Source: Mycolicibacterium gadium
GTDB lineage: Bacteria > Actinomycetota > Actinomycetes > Mycobacteriales > Mycobacteriaceae
Assembly (NCBI RefSeq): GCF_010728925.1
Contig: NZ_AP022608.1
Coordinates: 2,108,001 to 2,172,000 of the forward strand
Length of the DNA stretch: 64,000 nucleotides
Reading direction: 5' to 3'
Part shown: positions 40,936 to 49,849 of the stretch, one piece after another
Layout: each line of letters begins with the position of its first letter
Numbering within the stretch: the first letter of the stretch is position 1
Notes under the pieces: model-generated
Told to the model about the DNA's origin: nothing
Seen by the model: only the letters and a program-made list of their open reading frames with translations
The model's database searches: none
Program-made: the position numbers and the translations under genes

Positions 40936-43900
40936 ATGAACGAGGTCGGGTTTCGTCCGCTGGTCGCAAAGGTGATGCAGAGTAGTTCAGCGAACGGCGG
41001 CGCGCTGACGCGGTTGGCCGCCTTCACCGTGCGCTCCCCCAAGCTGGTTCTCGCAGTCCTCGCGCTCCTGCTCGGTGTCAGCATCGTCATCGGCGGCGGC
41101 GTGTCCGACAAGCTCGCTGTGGGCGGCTACAACGCCCCGTCATCAGAGTCGACTCACGCCGCCGAGGTCATGGATCAGAACTTCGGCACCACCGCGAACC
41201 TGGTGATCCAGGTGCTTCCGCGGGAAGGCACCGTCGACAGCCCCGAGGTCGCCGACGTAGCCGACCAGGTCAACGACCTCATCAAAGCTGAGCCCGAGGC
41301 GAAAGTCCTCCGATCGTTCACCGACCCCGCGGCCACCGATCTGCGCAGCCATGACAATCGCTCCGGCCTCATGCTGGTGCACGTCAGCGGAACCGCGGAT
41401 GAGGCGGCCGACACCGCCAAGCAACTGGTCGCCGACCTGCCCGCCAACCCGGACGTCGCGGTGCGCGCCGGCGGCACCCTTGGTGTCCAGCAAGAGATCC
41501 GAGCCAAAGTCAAGAAGGACCTCCTGGTCAGCGAGAGTATTGCGCTGCCGGTCTCGATGGCCGTGCTCGTCATCGTCTTCGGGGGGCTCATCGCCGCATT
41601 CCTGCCGATCGTCGTCGGCATCACGTCGATCGTCACGACGCTGCTCGTGCTCGTACTCATGACGCGCGTCACCGAAGTCTCGACACATGCCCTCACCGTC
41701 GCGACGGCCTTCGGTCTCGGGTTGTCCATCGACTTCGGCCTGTTGATGGTGTCGAGATTCCGCGAAGAACGCGACAGCGGTAAGGAACACCAGGCGGCGA
41801 TCGTCGCCACGGTGGCCACCGCGGGCCGCACGATCATCTTCAGCGCGGCGACGGTCACCCTGGCGATGTTGTCGCTGCTCGTGTTCCCCACGTATTTCCT
41901 GCGCTCGGTCGGCATCGCCGCGAGCGCTACCGTCATGCTGTCGGCGTTGAGCGCAATCATCGTGCTGCCCGCGATGCTGTCGCTGCTGGGAAAGCGCATC
42001 GACTCGCTGGCCATCATCCGGCGGAAGACGCCCCCGTCCGCGGACTCCGCGTTCTGGCGGCGGTTCGCCGCGGCGGTGATCCGCCGCCCACTCCTCTACG
42101 CCTTGCCCGTCGTCGTGGTGCTGATCGGTCTCGGGGTTCCTTTCCTGAAAGTCCAGTTCACCAATCCCGATGAGCGCGCGCTGCCCACCGACTCGAACGC
42201 GCGACTGGTGGCCGAGTCGTTACAGCGGGACTATCCGCTGGATCCCTCCCAGGCGATCACCTTGGTGACGCAGAACAACGCCGACGCCCTGGAAACGCTT
42301 GCCGCCGATGTCTCCCAGATGCCCGACGTGGTACTCGTCAATGGATCCGTCGGCAAGTTCGAGCGCGGCGCGCAGGTCGGCGAGGCCCCGCCCAGCGAGA
42401 GTGATGGCGCGGCCTATGTGTTGGCATATCTTGCGGTGGACTCGGATTCCCAAGCGGCAGAACAGCTCGTGCACGACATCCGCGCGAAGATCACCGACAA
42501 GCAGGTCGAGGTGGGCGGACCGTCGGCCACGCTGATCGACAGCCGGTCGGCGATCGCACAGCGGCTGCCGTGGGCGATCGGATTGATCGCGGTCTTCACC
42601 TTCATCCTGCTGTTCCTGTTCACCGGCAGCGTCGTCGTTCCGGTGAAGGCGCTGCTACTGAACCTGCTGGTGCTGTCCGGTGTCCTCGGCGTCATGACGT
42701 GGATCTTCCAGGACGGGCATCTGTCGTCGCTGCTCGGATTCACTCCTGCGCCGCTGAATTTGTCGATGGTGGTTCTGCTCTGCGCCATCGCGTTCAGCCT
42801 CTCCGTCGACTACGAGATCTTCCTACTGAGCCGCATCAAGGAGGCCAGAGACTCGGGTATGTCGAACGACGAGGCCATCGTCGTCGGACTTGGCCGGGTC
42901 GGCCGGATCGTCACCAGCGCAGCACTTTTGCTGACCATCACACTGGTCTCGTTCGCCAACGGAATGTCGTTCATGAAGATGTTCGGTATCGGCACGGCGC
43001 TGGCCGTCGTGATCGATGCGACGATCATTCGTGGCGTGGTCGTACCGGCGTTCCTACGTCTGGCAGGCGAACTCAACTGGTGGGCACCGAAACCGTTGCG
43101 GTGGCTGCATTCCCGCATCGGTATCAGCGAGGCGCTGTCCTTCGCCGTGGAAGAGGCGACGATGGAGGTGCCCAGGCCGGCTGTTCTGTCGCTGAACTCG
43201 ATGCATGCGGCGCCTCCGGTCCGCACGCCGGCCGAACTCGCCCGCCGGGTCCAGGTCATCTCCGGTCAGCATCTGGTTGCGAACGTGAACGGCATCGTGA
43301 TCGTGGTGGCCAACCGCAAGTCGCTGGCGCAACAAGCGATGGCCGCCCAGCAGATGTCGCACCTCGTCGAGATCGTCCGGCGGAGCGAGCCCGCGATGTT
43401 GTCGTATGCGTTCTCGCAGCTCGCCCAGAGCGGCACGTGGAGTCGCGATCTCGCGGAGGTCGGCATCGTCATGCCCACCGAAACGGGTCTGGAGATCTTC
43501 TTGTGCGGCGGTGTCACGGTGGCGCTCGACGACGGTACGGGGGTCACCCTGATCGAGGGGCGCAACCGCTGCCTACACCAAACCGTGCGGACGCCCGGCG
43601 TCGCCGCGGTGGTCACGGTCGACGAACTGGGCAAGCGGCCCGCCCTTCCCGCTCCCGACCAAAACGCCGTCTACTCGATGTCCGACGGCGTTGTTCCGGG
43701 GCGCGGCGCGGTGGTGTGGACGACGGAGGCCGCCGCGACGACACCACCCGTGCGATGCGTGGTCCTCGATGACAACTCCCGGATCGAGGTCGACCGTGAC
43801 TGCGTCGTCGGTCGCTATCCGCACGACTCGCACGCGGCGCGGCAGGGTCTTCGTCCGGTGTCTGTCTACGACCGCTCCGGCCTGATGTCCCGGGCGCACA

Positions 43901-44133
43901 TGGAGATTCGAATCATCGACGGCGAGCTGTTCGTCGTGGACCGGAACTCGACGAACGGCGTATTCATCCGTGAGCCTCGACAGGACGGGTGGATGCGGAT
44001 CGACCCGTGGCGACCCACGGCCTTCCGGGACGGCGCCTCGGTGCGCGTCGGCGGTCGGACATTTCGGGTCCAACCGCAGGCCAAGGTGCAAGAGCAGCGC
44101 GAGCAGCCTCGCGTGCCCGCCATGTCGGTCTAG
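40936..44133 (+). CDS. MMPL/RND transporter fused to a C-terminal FHA domain
   Basis: 1065 aa. Residues 1 to about 730 form an MMPL (YdfJ-like RND) transporter: N-terminal membrane helix near 35-55, extracytoplasmic loop, two multi-helix bundles (about 190-375 and 545-720) with FGLGLSIDFGLLMVSRFREE and CAIAFSLSVDYEIFLLSRIKEA. Residues about 740-930 are an unassigned soluble region. Residues about 935-1045 are a forkhead-associated domain with Gly959-Arg960, Ser985-Arg986-x-His988 and Asn1004-Ser-Thr-Asn-Gly1008, the conserved phosphothreonine-binding residues. The fusion would tie export to Ser/Thr kinase signalling. It follows a SigF-class gene on the same strand. No ribosome site is evident. 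Confidence 0.9.
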   Translation: MNEVGFRPLVAKVMQSSSANGGALTRLAAFTVRSPKLVLAVLALLLGVSIVIGGGVSDKLAVGGYNAPSSESTHAAEVMDQNFGTTANLVIQVLPREGTVDSPEVADVADQVNDLIKAEPEAKVLRSFTDPAATDLRSHDNRSGLMLVHVSGTADEAADTAKQLVADLPANPDVAVRAGGTLGVQQEIRAKVKKDLLVSESIALPVSMAVLVIVFGGLIAAFLPIVVGITSIVTTLLVLVLMTRVTEVSTHALTVATAFGLGLSIDFGLLMVSRFREERDSGKEHQAAIVATVATAGRTIIFSAATVTLAMLSLLVFPTYFLRSVGIAASATVMLSALSAIIVLPAMLSLLGKRIDSLAIIRRKTPPSADSAFWRRFAAAVIRRPLLYALPVVVVLIGLGVPFLKVQFTNPDERALPTDSNARLVAESLQRDYPLDPSQAITLVTQNNADALETLAADVSQMPDVVLVNGSVGKFERGAQVGEAPPSESDGAAYVLAYLAVDSDSQAAEQLVHDIRAKITDKQVEVGGPSATLIDSRSAIAQRLPWAIGLIAVFTFILLFLFTGSVVVPVKALLLNLLVLSGVLGVMTWIFQDGHLSSLLGFTPAPLNLSMVVLLCAIAFSLSVDYEIFLLSRIKEARDSGMSNDEAIVVGLGRVGRIVTSAALLLTITLVSFANGMSFMKMFGIGTALAVVIDATIIRGVVVPAFLRLAGELNWWAPKPLRWLHSRIGISEALSFAVEEATMEVPRPAVLSLNSMHAAPPVRTPAELARRVQVISGQHLVANVNGIVIVVANRKSLAQQAMAAQQMSHLVEIVRRSEPAMLSYAFSQLAQSGTWSRDLAEVGIVMPTETGLEIFLCGGVTVALDDGTGVTLIEGRNRCLHQTVRTPGVAAVVTVDELGKRPALPAPDQNAVYSMSDGVVPGRGAVVWTTEAAATTPPVRCVVLDDNSRIEVDRDCVVGRYPHDSHAARQGLRPVSVYDRSGLMSRAHMEIRIIDGELFVVDRNSTNGVFIREPRQDGWMRIDPWRPTAFRDGASVRVGGRTFRVQPQAKVQEQREQPRVPAMSV

Positions 44134-44150
44134 AACGCGACGCGCGTCCT

Positions 44151-44185
44151 AACCCCGCACTCGGCCCCTCGAGTGCGGGGTTATT
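44151..44185 (+). terminator. Rho-independent terminator after MMPL-FHA
   Basis: CCCCGCACTCG - GCCCCT - CGAGTGCGGGG followed by TTATT. It has an 11-bp perfect stem with a T-rich tail, 18 bp after the stop. Confidence 0.85.
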
Positions 44186-44197
44186 GCATGGCGCGGA

Positions 44198-44239
44198 CAC
44201 CCACCCGCCGGCTGTGGACTCAACACACGCCAAACCGCC
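44198..44239. repeat. 5' half of a 73-bp repeat, left of IS
   Basis: These 42 bp differ from 45651-45692 at one position only (CACACG versus CACACA). They stop just before the IS left inverted repeat, while the 3' half of the same unit resumes at 45581. This is best read as one repeat copy split by the insertion. Confidence 0.75.
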
Positions 44240-44245
44240 TTGGGG

Positions 44246-45569
44246 TCTAGGGGTCGATGCAACAGTCTCTGATTCGTGTGGAGGCGTGTTGCGTTGTCTG
44301 TTTTGACTTTGAGCTCTGTTGTTCGTCAGTTCTGGAGGCATGTCAGTGATGGCCATACTGTCGAGGAGGCAAGCTGGGCTGTCGGCGTGTCGAGGCGCAC
44401 GGGATTTCGCTGGTTCCGCGACGCTGGCGGGGTGAAACCACGATCGGTAGTGCCCAGCTCATCGGGCCTGAAGCCGCGGATGACGCTGCAGGATCGGATT
44501 CAGATCGAAATCGGCGTGGCGACCAATGAGTCGCTGCGTGCGATTGGTAGCCGGCTGTTACCTCCTCGGCCGGCGTCGACAATCAAACGCGAAATCGACA
44601 ACAACGGCCGACACACCGTCGATCACCCGGACCGCAACTCAGGGTATCGGCGAAAGCATGCCTTCGGGGCACGCCAGAGTACCGCAGCGCCGCGGGGGGC
44701 TACTGCGCGCTGACGGCGCAGGCATACTCTGATCGGCGGGCGCGTCGCCCGAAAGCGGGCAAGCTGGCTGTTAGCGAGAGCTGCACGATGAAGTGCAGGC
44801 CCGGCTGCTCGACGAGCACAGTCCCAAGCAGATCGCCAAGCGGTTGGTGCTGGATTTTCCCGACGATGTGGAGATGCGGGTGTCGCACGAAACCATCTAC
44901 ACCTCGATTTATGTCCAGGGCAAAGGCAGTCTGCGTCGCGAACTGCATACCTGTCTGCGCACCGGGCGAGCGTTGCGTAAGCCCCAGCGCCGCCCCGATG
45001 AACGCCGTGGTCGCATCCGCGACATGGTCAACATCAGTGAGCGTCCACCCGAGGTTGAAGACCGCGCGGTGCCCGGGCATTGGGAGGGCGATCTGATCCT
45101 GGGCAGTACTGCCTCGGGTTCAGCGATTGGCACCGTGGTCGAACGGATGACCCGGTTTGTGATGCTGCTGCATCTGCCCGACGATCACACCGCGGTGGCC
45201 GTGCAGGAAGCGATCGTGGCGAAAATGGCGCAACTGCCGTTGATCCTGCGCAAAACACTGACCTGGGATCAGGGCAGCGAGATGGCCAACCATGCGGCGA
45301 TCGCCCAAGCCGCCGAGCTCAATATTTACTTCTGCGATCCGCACTCCCCGTGGCAGCGCGGCACCAATGAGAACACCAACGGCCTACTGCGCCAATACTT
45401 TGCCAAAGGCACCGACCTATCGGTCTTTCCGGCCGATTACCTCGACTACGTCGCGACCAAACTCAACCGCCGGCCCCGCGAAACCTTGAGCTGGAAAACA
45501 CCCGCCGAAGCCCTCGACGAACTACTGTCCAACCCGTCCAAACCACCCGCTGTTGCATCTACCGCTTGA
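44246..45569 (+). mobile_element. IS30-family insertion sequence, decayed
   Basis: About 1324 bp bounded by imperfect 20-bp inverted repeats, TCTAGGGGTCGATGCAACAG on the left (44246-44265) and the reverse complement of TCAAGCGGTAGATGCAACAG on the right (45550-45569), 17 of 20 matching. The transposase between them is frame-disrupted. The right repeat overlaps the transposase stop codon, as in compact IS elements. The flanks are two halves of a local repeat. Exact ends and target duplication are uncertain by a few bases. Confidence 0.78.
44276..45569 (+). pseudogene. IS30-family transposase, frameshifted
   Basis: The N-terminal part (44276-44713) has the IS30 HTH region: GHTVEEASWAVGVSRRTGFRWF and a SLRAIGSRLLPPRPASTIKREIDNN-type block. 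The C-terminal part (44793-45569) has the DDE catalytic core: HWEGDLILG, TWDQGSEMANH and NENTNGLLRQYFAKGTDL. Between about 44640 and 44795 the reading frame shifts at least twice: a third frame carries the linking YSDRRARRPK-type segment, and a shift near GAGAGCTGCAC (about 44780) is needed to re-enter HDEVQARLLDEHSPKQIA. The enzyme is therefore probably inactive. Confidence 0.82.
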
Positions 45570-45580
45570 AACCGCCCGCC

Positions 45581-45611
45581 CCAGGCGTGCCACAACCCCA
45601 CACTCGACGCC
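45581..45611. repeat. 3' half of the 73-bp repeat, right of IS
   Basis: 31 bp starting CCAGGCGTGC, identical to 45693-45723 except for one C/T change. It directly follows the IS, preceded by AAACCGCC, which also ends the left half. Confidence 0.75.
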
Positions 45612-45650
45612 CCAACCAAAGGCAAGCAGTCGCCGGTCATCACATCGACC

Positions 45651-45723
45651 CACCCACCCGCCGGCTGTGGACTCAACACACACCAAACCGCCCCAGGCGT
45701 GCTACAACCCCACACTCGACGCC
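45651..45723. repeat. Intact 73-bp repeat copy
   Basis: An uninterrupted copy of the unit whose two halves flank the IS (44198-44239 and 45581-45611). It lies about 40 bp beyond the right half, so the two copies were originally near-tandem. Confidence 0.8.
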
Positions 45724-45779
45724 GCCGGCCCTCACCACGAAGGGTGGCGAGTCCTCGACGCGTCCACGCGCACCAAAGC

Positions 45780-45817
45780 GCACAGCGGCCGGGGCCTAAG
45801 CCGCCCGGCCGCTGTGC
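45780..45817 (-). terminator. Strong hairpin terminator
   Basis: A perfect 14-bp stem, GCACAGCGGCCGGG / CCCGGCCGCTGTGC, with a 10-bp loop. It lies 24 bp past the stop of the minus-strand hydrolase at 45842. No gene is visible between 45724 and 45841. Confidence 0.75.
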
Positions 45818-45841
45818 AGAGTGAAGAGTGTATGAAGCCCG

Positions 45842-47620
45842 TCAGTAGTCGGCTGCGGCCTTCTGGACGATGGCCTCGACCTCGTCCGCGAGCAGGAACC
45901 GCTCGGCAACAAGCGATTCCGCCGCGGTGCGGGCCGCGACGACGTAGTCCTCGCGGGACGGATACCGTTCGGTGACCGACGGCCGGCCCGGAGGGAACGC
46001 CAACTTGCTGCCCACCCGCTCGTAGAGCACATCGGGCAACTCGTCGATGTGACGACGCGGATTCCAGCCCGTGTATGAGGCGAGCGGTGCGGCGACGGCA
46101 GGAAGGCGGATGCCCGCGACCTCGTTGCCGTCCGCGTCGACCGCCGACACCAGGTCGACGTACGGCTCGCCCAGCTTGACCGGCCAGCGACCGATCCCGC
46201 GATCGGCATCGGGACCGAGGTCGATGTACCGCGCGTGCGGTAGCGCCGACGGGTCCGGGCCGGTGGCGTGGCTGAAGACCGACAGGACCTCCTTGCGCGC
46301 GACCGCAGTGCCGTCGCTGGTCCGCGGCACCTTGCTGCGCGGAGGCTCGACACCCTCGCAGACCCAGTCCTCGAGCGCGACGAGCAGCGCCCGGTTGACC
46401 GGCGTGACATCCAGGCGGTGCACCGGATTAGCGACCGGCAGCGCCTCCTTGAGCTTGCTGCTGCCGAAATGGTCGGTGCTGGCCAGCAGGTAGGTGCGGA
46501 CATCGGGATCCTCGGGCAGATCCACGCCGGTGACCGGGTCGACGTGCAGCAGCGCGCCTCCGCTGGTCCAGTATTCGGTTGCACTGTTGGTGAAGATCGT
46601 CTTCGGCACTCCACCCAATTCGCGCTGACGCGCCAGCAGTTCGCTAGCCGCGAACGGTGCCATGTTCCCGAAGCCGTTGACCTGTGCAACGGACGGCTGC
46701 GCGTACCGGTGGTTGAACTCTCCCGTTGCCGCGCTCGCGGACTCGCTGAATACGCCGTCGAAGACGATCATGCCCGCCTCATCGACATTCAGCCCGTCCG
46801 AAATGAACTGACGAAGGAGCCGGCCGGCCTGCGAGACGCCGTATGCGAACGCGTGCTGGATGCCGGCAATCGAGCCGTCCCCCCGCAGGTGCGACACGAT
46901 GTCGCGGATGGCCAGCAGGCCGGCGCCGGCGACCGGCGCCCGCGACGTCCGGTACACCAGCTCGTACCAGTGGAACGGCTTGAAACCGCCATCGAGCGTC
47001 AGATGCGTCTGATCGGTGAATCGCCAACTCTCCCTTGGGATGATGGTCGGCTCGGCATCGGGCGAGGTGCGAACGCTCAGAACGGCGTCGGGGTCCTCGA
47101 CGTCGACCGTCGGATAATCGGTGAACGTAAACATCGCCTCGGCGCCGGCGGGCAGCGCGTCGATCTCGGGCACGGTGAAGCTGAGTGGATGATCCACGCT
47201 CGCACTGTCGGATCGCCATTCCAGACGCATGAATCCCGGCGGCACGTCAGCCTGCGGAGCGGATATTCCGAGGATGCCGGACCCGCGCTGAGTGTCCCAC
47301 TGCCAGCCGCACGACGCGATGGTGTAGCCGCGATCCAGCAGGAAGCCGTTCTTCAGCCACGGCGCAAGGGTGGGTACGCCGCGGTTGGGTACGACGAAAA
47401 GCAGCTTGCCGTTGCCACCGTCGACGGGGCGCAGAAGTTTCAGGTCAGCGTCGAAGCGGACCAGCCCGTCGGCGTCGCGAGGAGCGAGTTCGAGGTCGAC
47501 GATGCGCTCGTTCGACAACAACTCGGGGTCGACGGCGAAGTCGACGGTCGCCTCCACCCACTCGTAGCGGGTGTCGGAATGGGGGTAAACCGCGTTTACG
47601 TGAACGGATTCGACGGCCAT
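45842..47620 (-). CDS. Alpha/beta-hydrolase-domain protein
   Basis: 592 aa from ATG 47620 (GGAG upstream); 58 upstream codons are open but not family-like. It is a large actinobacterial/proteobacterial hydrolase type (alpha/beta-hydrolase-domain, Abhydrolase_10-like). The probable nucleophile is Ser in YGVSQAGRLLRQF, and His in the C-terminal half. An N-terminal beta-rich region of about 200 residues precedes it. No signal peptide is seen. Substrate unknown. Confidence 0.78.
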   Translation of the reverse strand: MAVESVHVNAVYPHSDTRYEWVEATVDFAVDPELLSNERIVDLELAPRDADGLVRFDADLKLLRPVDGGNGKLLFVVPNRGVPTLAPWLKNGFLLDRGYTIASCGWQWDTQRGSGILGISAPQADVPPGFMRLEWRSDSASVDHPLSFTVPEIDALPAGAEAMFTFTDYPTVDVEDPDAVLSVRTSPDAEPTIIPRESWRFTDQTHLTLDGGFKPFHWYELVYRTSRAPVAGAGLLAIRDIVSHLRGDGSIAGIQHAFAYGVSQAGRLLRQFISDGLNVDEAGMIVFDGVFSESASAATGEFNHRYAQPSVAQVNGFGNMAPFAASELLARQRELGGVPKTIFTNSATEYWTSGGALLHVDPVTGVDLPEDPDVRTYLLASTDHFGSSKLKEALPVANPVHRLDVTPVNRALLVALEDWVCEGVEPPRSKVPRTSDGTAVARKEVLSVFSHATGPDPSALPHARYIDLGPDADRGIGRWPVKLGEPYVDLVSAVDADGNEVAGIRLPAVAAPLASYTGWNPRRHIDELPDVLYERVGSKLAFPPGRPSVTERYPSREDYVVAARTAAESLVAERFLLADEVEAIVQKAAADY

Positions 47621-47714
47621 TTCCACTCCTTCGGATCGTTGGGCTGTGCACTGTTGTGAACCGTTAGACACCAATGTCCGGGTGGGGGCTTGGAGAGTTC
47701 TTAAAGGCTCGGTG

Positions 47715-48635
47715 TCAGGCCGGGACTGCGTGCAGGGTGCGTCGCGCGGCACGCACGGATGCCGGACGCGACTCCGTCCGGTCGGCGAAATCACTGACGA
47801 GGCGCGCGACGAGGTCGGGGCACTGCACCTGAGGCTGATGGCCTACACCGGGTATGACGTGCAGCTCGCTGCCCGGAATCGCCTGATGTACCGAATGTGC
47901 GTGCGCGACAGGGATGCAACGGTCCTCGTCACCGAAGATGATCAGCGTCGGCAGGTCTGCCCGCAGCCGATCCAATGCGCAGACCGCCTGGCCGCGGTGA
48001 TCGACGACCGAGCGCAGCGTGCGGAGAAACGCCGCGCGGCTACGTCGGTCCGACAGCGCGGCCTGACCCTTCAACGTCTCGCTGTATCTGGTGACATCGC
48101 GGCCTGACAAGAGCGCGCGCTTGCGAAGCGCCTTGCCGACCTCGACCGCCGGCCGCGACGCGAGCAGCTGCAACGCGATCTCGGCGCCGGGCAGAGACAG
48201 CATGCGCAGCAGCCGGCCCAGGTCGGGGCCCAGCCCGCCACTGCTGATCAACACCAGCCGGCGGCAGTACTCCTTGTGCTGATGAGCGAACTGCAGGGCC
48301 ACGCCACCGCCGAACGAATGTCCCACGACGGTGACCTCACGGATGTGCAGGGCATCGAGGAAGTCACGCAGCCACACCGCGAAGGCACCCAGCGAGTAGT
48401 CCCCTCGCGGCTTGTCGGACTGACCGTGACCGAGGAGATCGACGGCGATGACGCGATGCCGCTCGGAGAGCTTGTGCACGACGTTGCGCCAGCAGTCCGA
48501 ACTGCCGCCGATGCCGTGGATCAGCAACAGCACGTCTCCCGCGCCTTCATCCAGGTACGCCACGCGGTTTCCATGCAAGGTCAGCACGCGGCGGCCCGTC
48601 GTGTCGATCGGGGCCATTTCCCGGATTGCAGTCAT
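47715..48635 (-). CDS. Alpha/beta hydrolase
   Basis: 306 aa from ATG 48635 with GAGGAGGAA upstream. Typical of the epoxide-hydrolase / hydrolase group: oxyanion HGIGG, nucleophile Ser in VGHSFGGG, Asp in FGDEDRCIP and His in GVGHQPQ. It precedes the 45842 gene on the same strand with a 94-bp gap, so they may be one transcript. Substrate unknown. Confidence 0.88.
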   Translation of the reverse strand: MTAIREMAPIDTTGRRVLTLHGNRVAYLDEGAGDVLLLIHGIGGSSDCWRNVVHKLSERHRVIAVDLLGHGQSDKPRGDYSLGAFAVWLRDFLDALHIREVTVVGHSFGGGVALQFAHQHKEYCRRLVLISSGGLGPDLGRLLRMLSLPGAEIALQLLASRPAVEVGKALRKRALLSGRDVTRYSETLKGQAALSDRRSRAAFLRTLRSVVDHRGQAVCALDRLRADLPTLIIFGDEDRCIPVAHAHSVHQAIPGSELHVIPGVGHQPQVQCPDLVARLVSDFADRTESRPASVRAARRTLHAVPA

Positions 48636-48967
48636 CGTCTTCCTCCTCACTGTGTTGGGGAGGACTCTGTGGCGATCGCCTTGGAGGTTTCTTAACGGGT
48701 GCGTCAGAGCTTCAGAAATTCCACGGCTCGGCAATGACAGGTGTGCGACGCTGCGGCGATGACACGCGTGACGTCGACGCCCTTCCTGCCGGTGAACGGC
48801 TCGAGAACGGGCCCGCCGCCTGCGGCTCGACCTACCAGGGTGCCACCACGTGCCGGATCGGTGACCACGCGTTCGTCACCAACGGTTTCCTCGAGTGATC
48901 CGTGCCGCACACGCCACGGTTTCCCGATGCCGTCCCGAAAGCCGCGCATCCGCGCTATGAACACAAG
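48636..48967. other. Intergenic region of 332 bp
   Basis: Lies between divergent hydrolases. No palindrome or promoter stands out. A 54-codon plus-strand ORF, ATG 48734 to TGA 48898, encodes a Cys-containing peptide ending CRIGDHAFVTNGFLE. It lacks a ribosome site, so I would not call it a gene with confidence. A longer minus-strand frame in the same stretch is a coding shadow. Confidence 0.6.
48734..48898 (+). CDS. Possible small ORF, uncertain
   Basis: 54 aa beginning MTGVRRCGDD and ending with TCRIGDHAFVTN. It contains three Cys and an acidic centre, and the sequence reads more protein-like than the other frames. No ribosome site is visible and no family was recognised. It may be a short leader or noise. 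Confidence 0.25.
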   Translation: MTGVRRCGDDTRDVDALPAGERLENGPAACGSTYQGATTCRIGDHAFVTNGFLE

Positions 48968-49840
48968 ATGACCACCGCACCCGAAGCGTTCACCACGGCC
49001 GGCGACGGCGGCGTTCGCATCGTCGGCGATCGCATCGGCGATCCCCTTGCCCCGGCGGTGGTGTTCCTGCACGGCGGCGGGCAGACCCGCCGGTCCTGGG
49101 GCCGCGCCGCAGGCGCCGTAGCCGAGCGTGGATGGCAGGCGGTGACCCTCGACTTCCGCGGCCATGGCGAGTCCGACTGGTCCAGCGACGGGGACTATCG
49201 CGTCGCCTCCTTCGCGCGCGACGTGCTCGAAGTGCTGCGCGATCTTCCGCCGAAGCCGGTGTTGGTGGGCGCGTCGCTCGGGGGCTTCACCTCGATGCTT
49301 CTCGAGGGTGAACTCGCGCCGGGGACGGCACGCGCGGTCGTGCTCGTCGACATCGTGCCCGATATGGATCAGTCCGGCGCATCGCGGATCCACAACTTCA
49401 TGTTCGATCGCATGCAGTCTGGATTCGACTCACTGGACGAAGTCGCCGACATGATCCAGGAATACAACCCGCACCGTCCGCGGCCCACAGATCTGGACGG
49501 GCTGCGGGCGAACCTGCGCCAGCGCGACGGCCGTTGGTACTGGCACTGGGATCCGAAATTCATCGACGGCACCTCGGCGCTGCCGCCCACCGAGGTGACC
49601 GAGGTCGATCGGATGCACGCCGCTGTCCAAACGATTGTCGACGCGGGTGTGCCCATGCTGCTGGTGCGGGGGCAGATGAGCGACCTCGTCACCCAGGAAC
49701 GGGCCGACGCGTTCATCGCCAGGTTTCCCGAGGTCGATTTCGTCGACGTTGGCGGCGCCGGCCATATGGTCGCGGGCGACCGCAACGACCTTTTCGCGGA
49801 TGCCGTCGTGGAGTTCCTCGGCCGGCACGCCGCGCGGTAG
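48968..49840 (+). CDS. Alpha/beta hydrolase
   Basis: 290 aa from ATG 48968; a GTG at 48902 would add 22 residues. HGGGQTRRSWG oxyanion region, nucleophile Ser in VGASLGGF, acid in the VRGQMSDLVT region, and His in GGAGHMV. The long cap region (FDSLDEVADMIQEYNPHRPRPTD) is typical of the peroxidase-like/hydrolase group. It converges on the MmpL gene with a 9-bp gap. Confidence 0.88.
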   Translation: MTTAPEAFTTAGDGGVRIVGDRIGDPLAPAVVFLHGGGQTRRSWGRAAGAVAERGWQAVTLDFRGHGESDWSSDGDYRVASFARDVLEVLRDLPPKPVLVGASLGGFTSMLLEGELAPGTARAVVLVDIVPDMDQSGASRIHNFMFDRMQSGFDSLDEVADMIQEYNPHRPRPTDLDGLRANLRQRDGRWYWHWDPKFIDGTSALPPTEVTEVDRMHAAVQTIVDAGVPMLLVRGQMSDLVTQERADAFIARFPEVDFVDVGGAGHMVAGDRNDLFADAVVEFLGRHAAR

Positions 49841-49849
49841 GAGCGCCGG

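Noticed and set aside
44198..45723. CRISPR-like repeat array
   Set aside because: There are only two copies of a 73-bp unit (one split by the IS), with unequal spacing and no cas genes.
48704..49393. 229-codon minus-strand ORF before the 48968 hydrolase
   Set aside because: Most of it overlaps the hydrolase in antisense, and no domain is seen.
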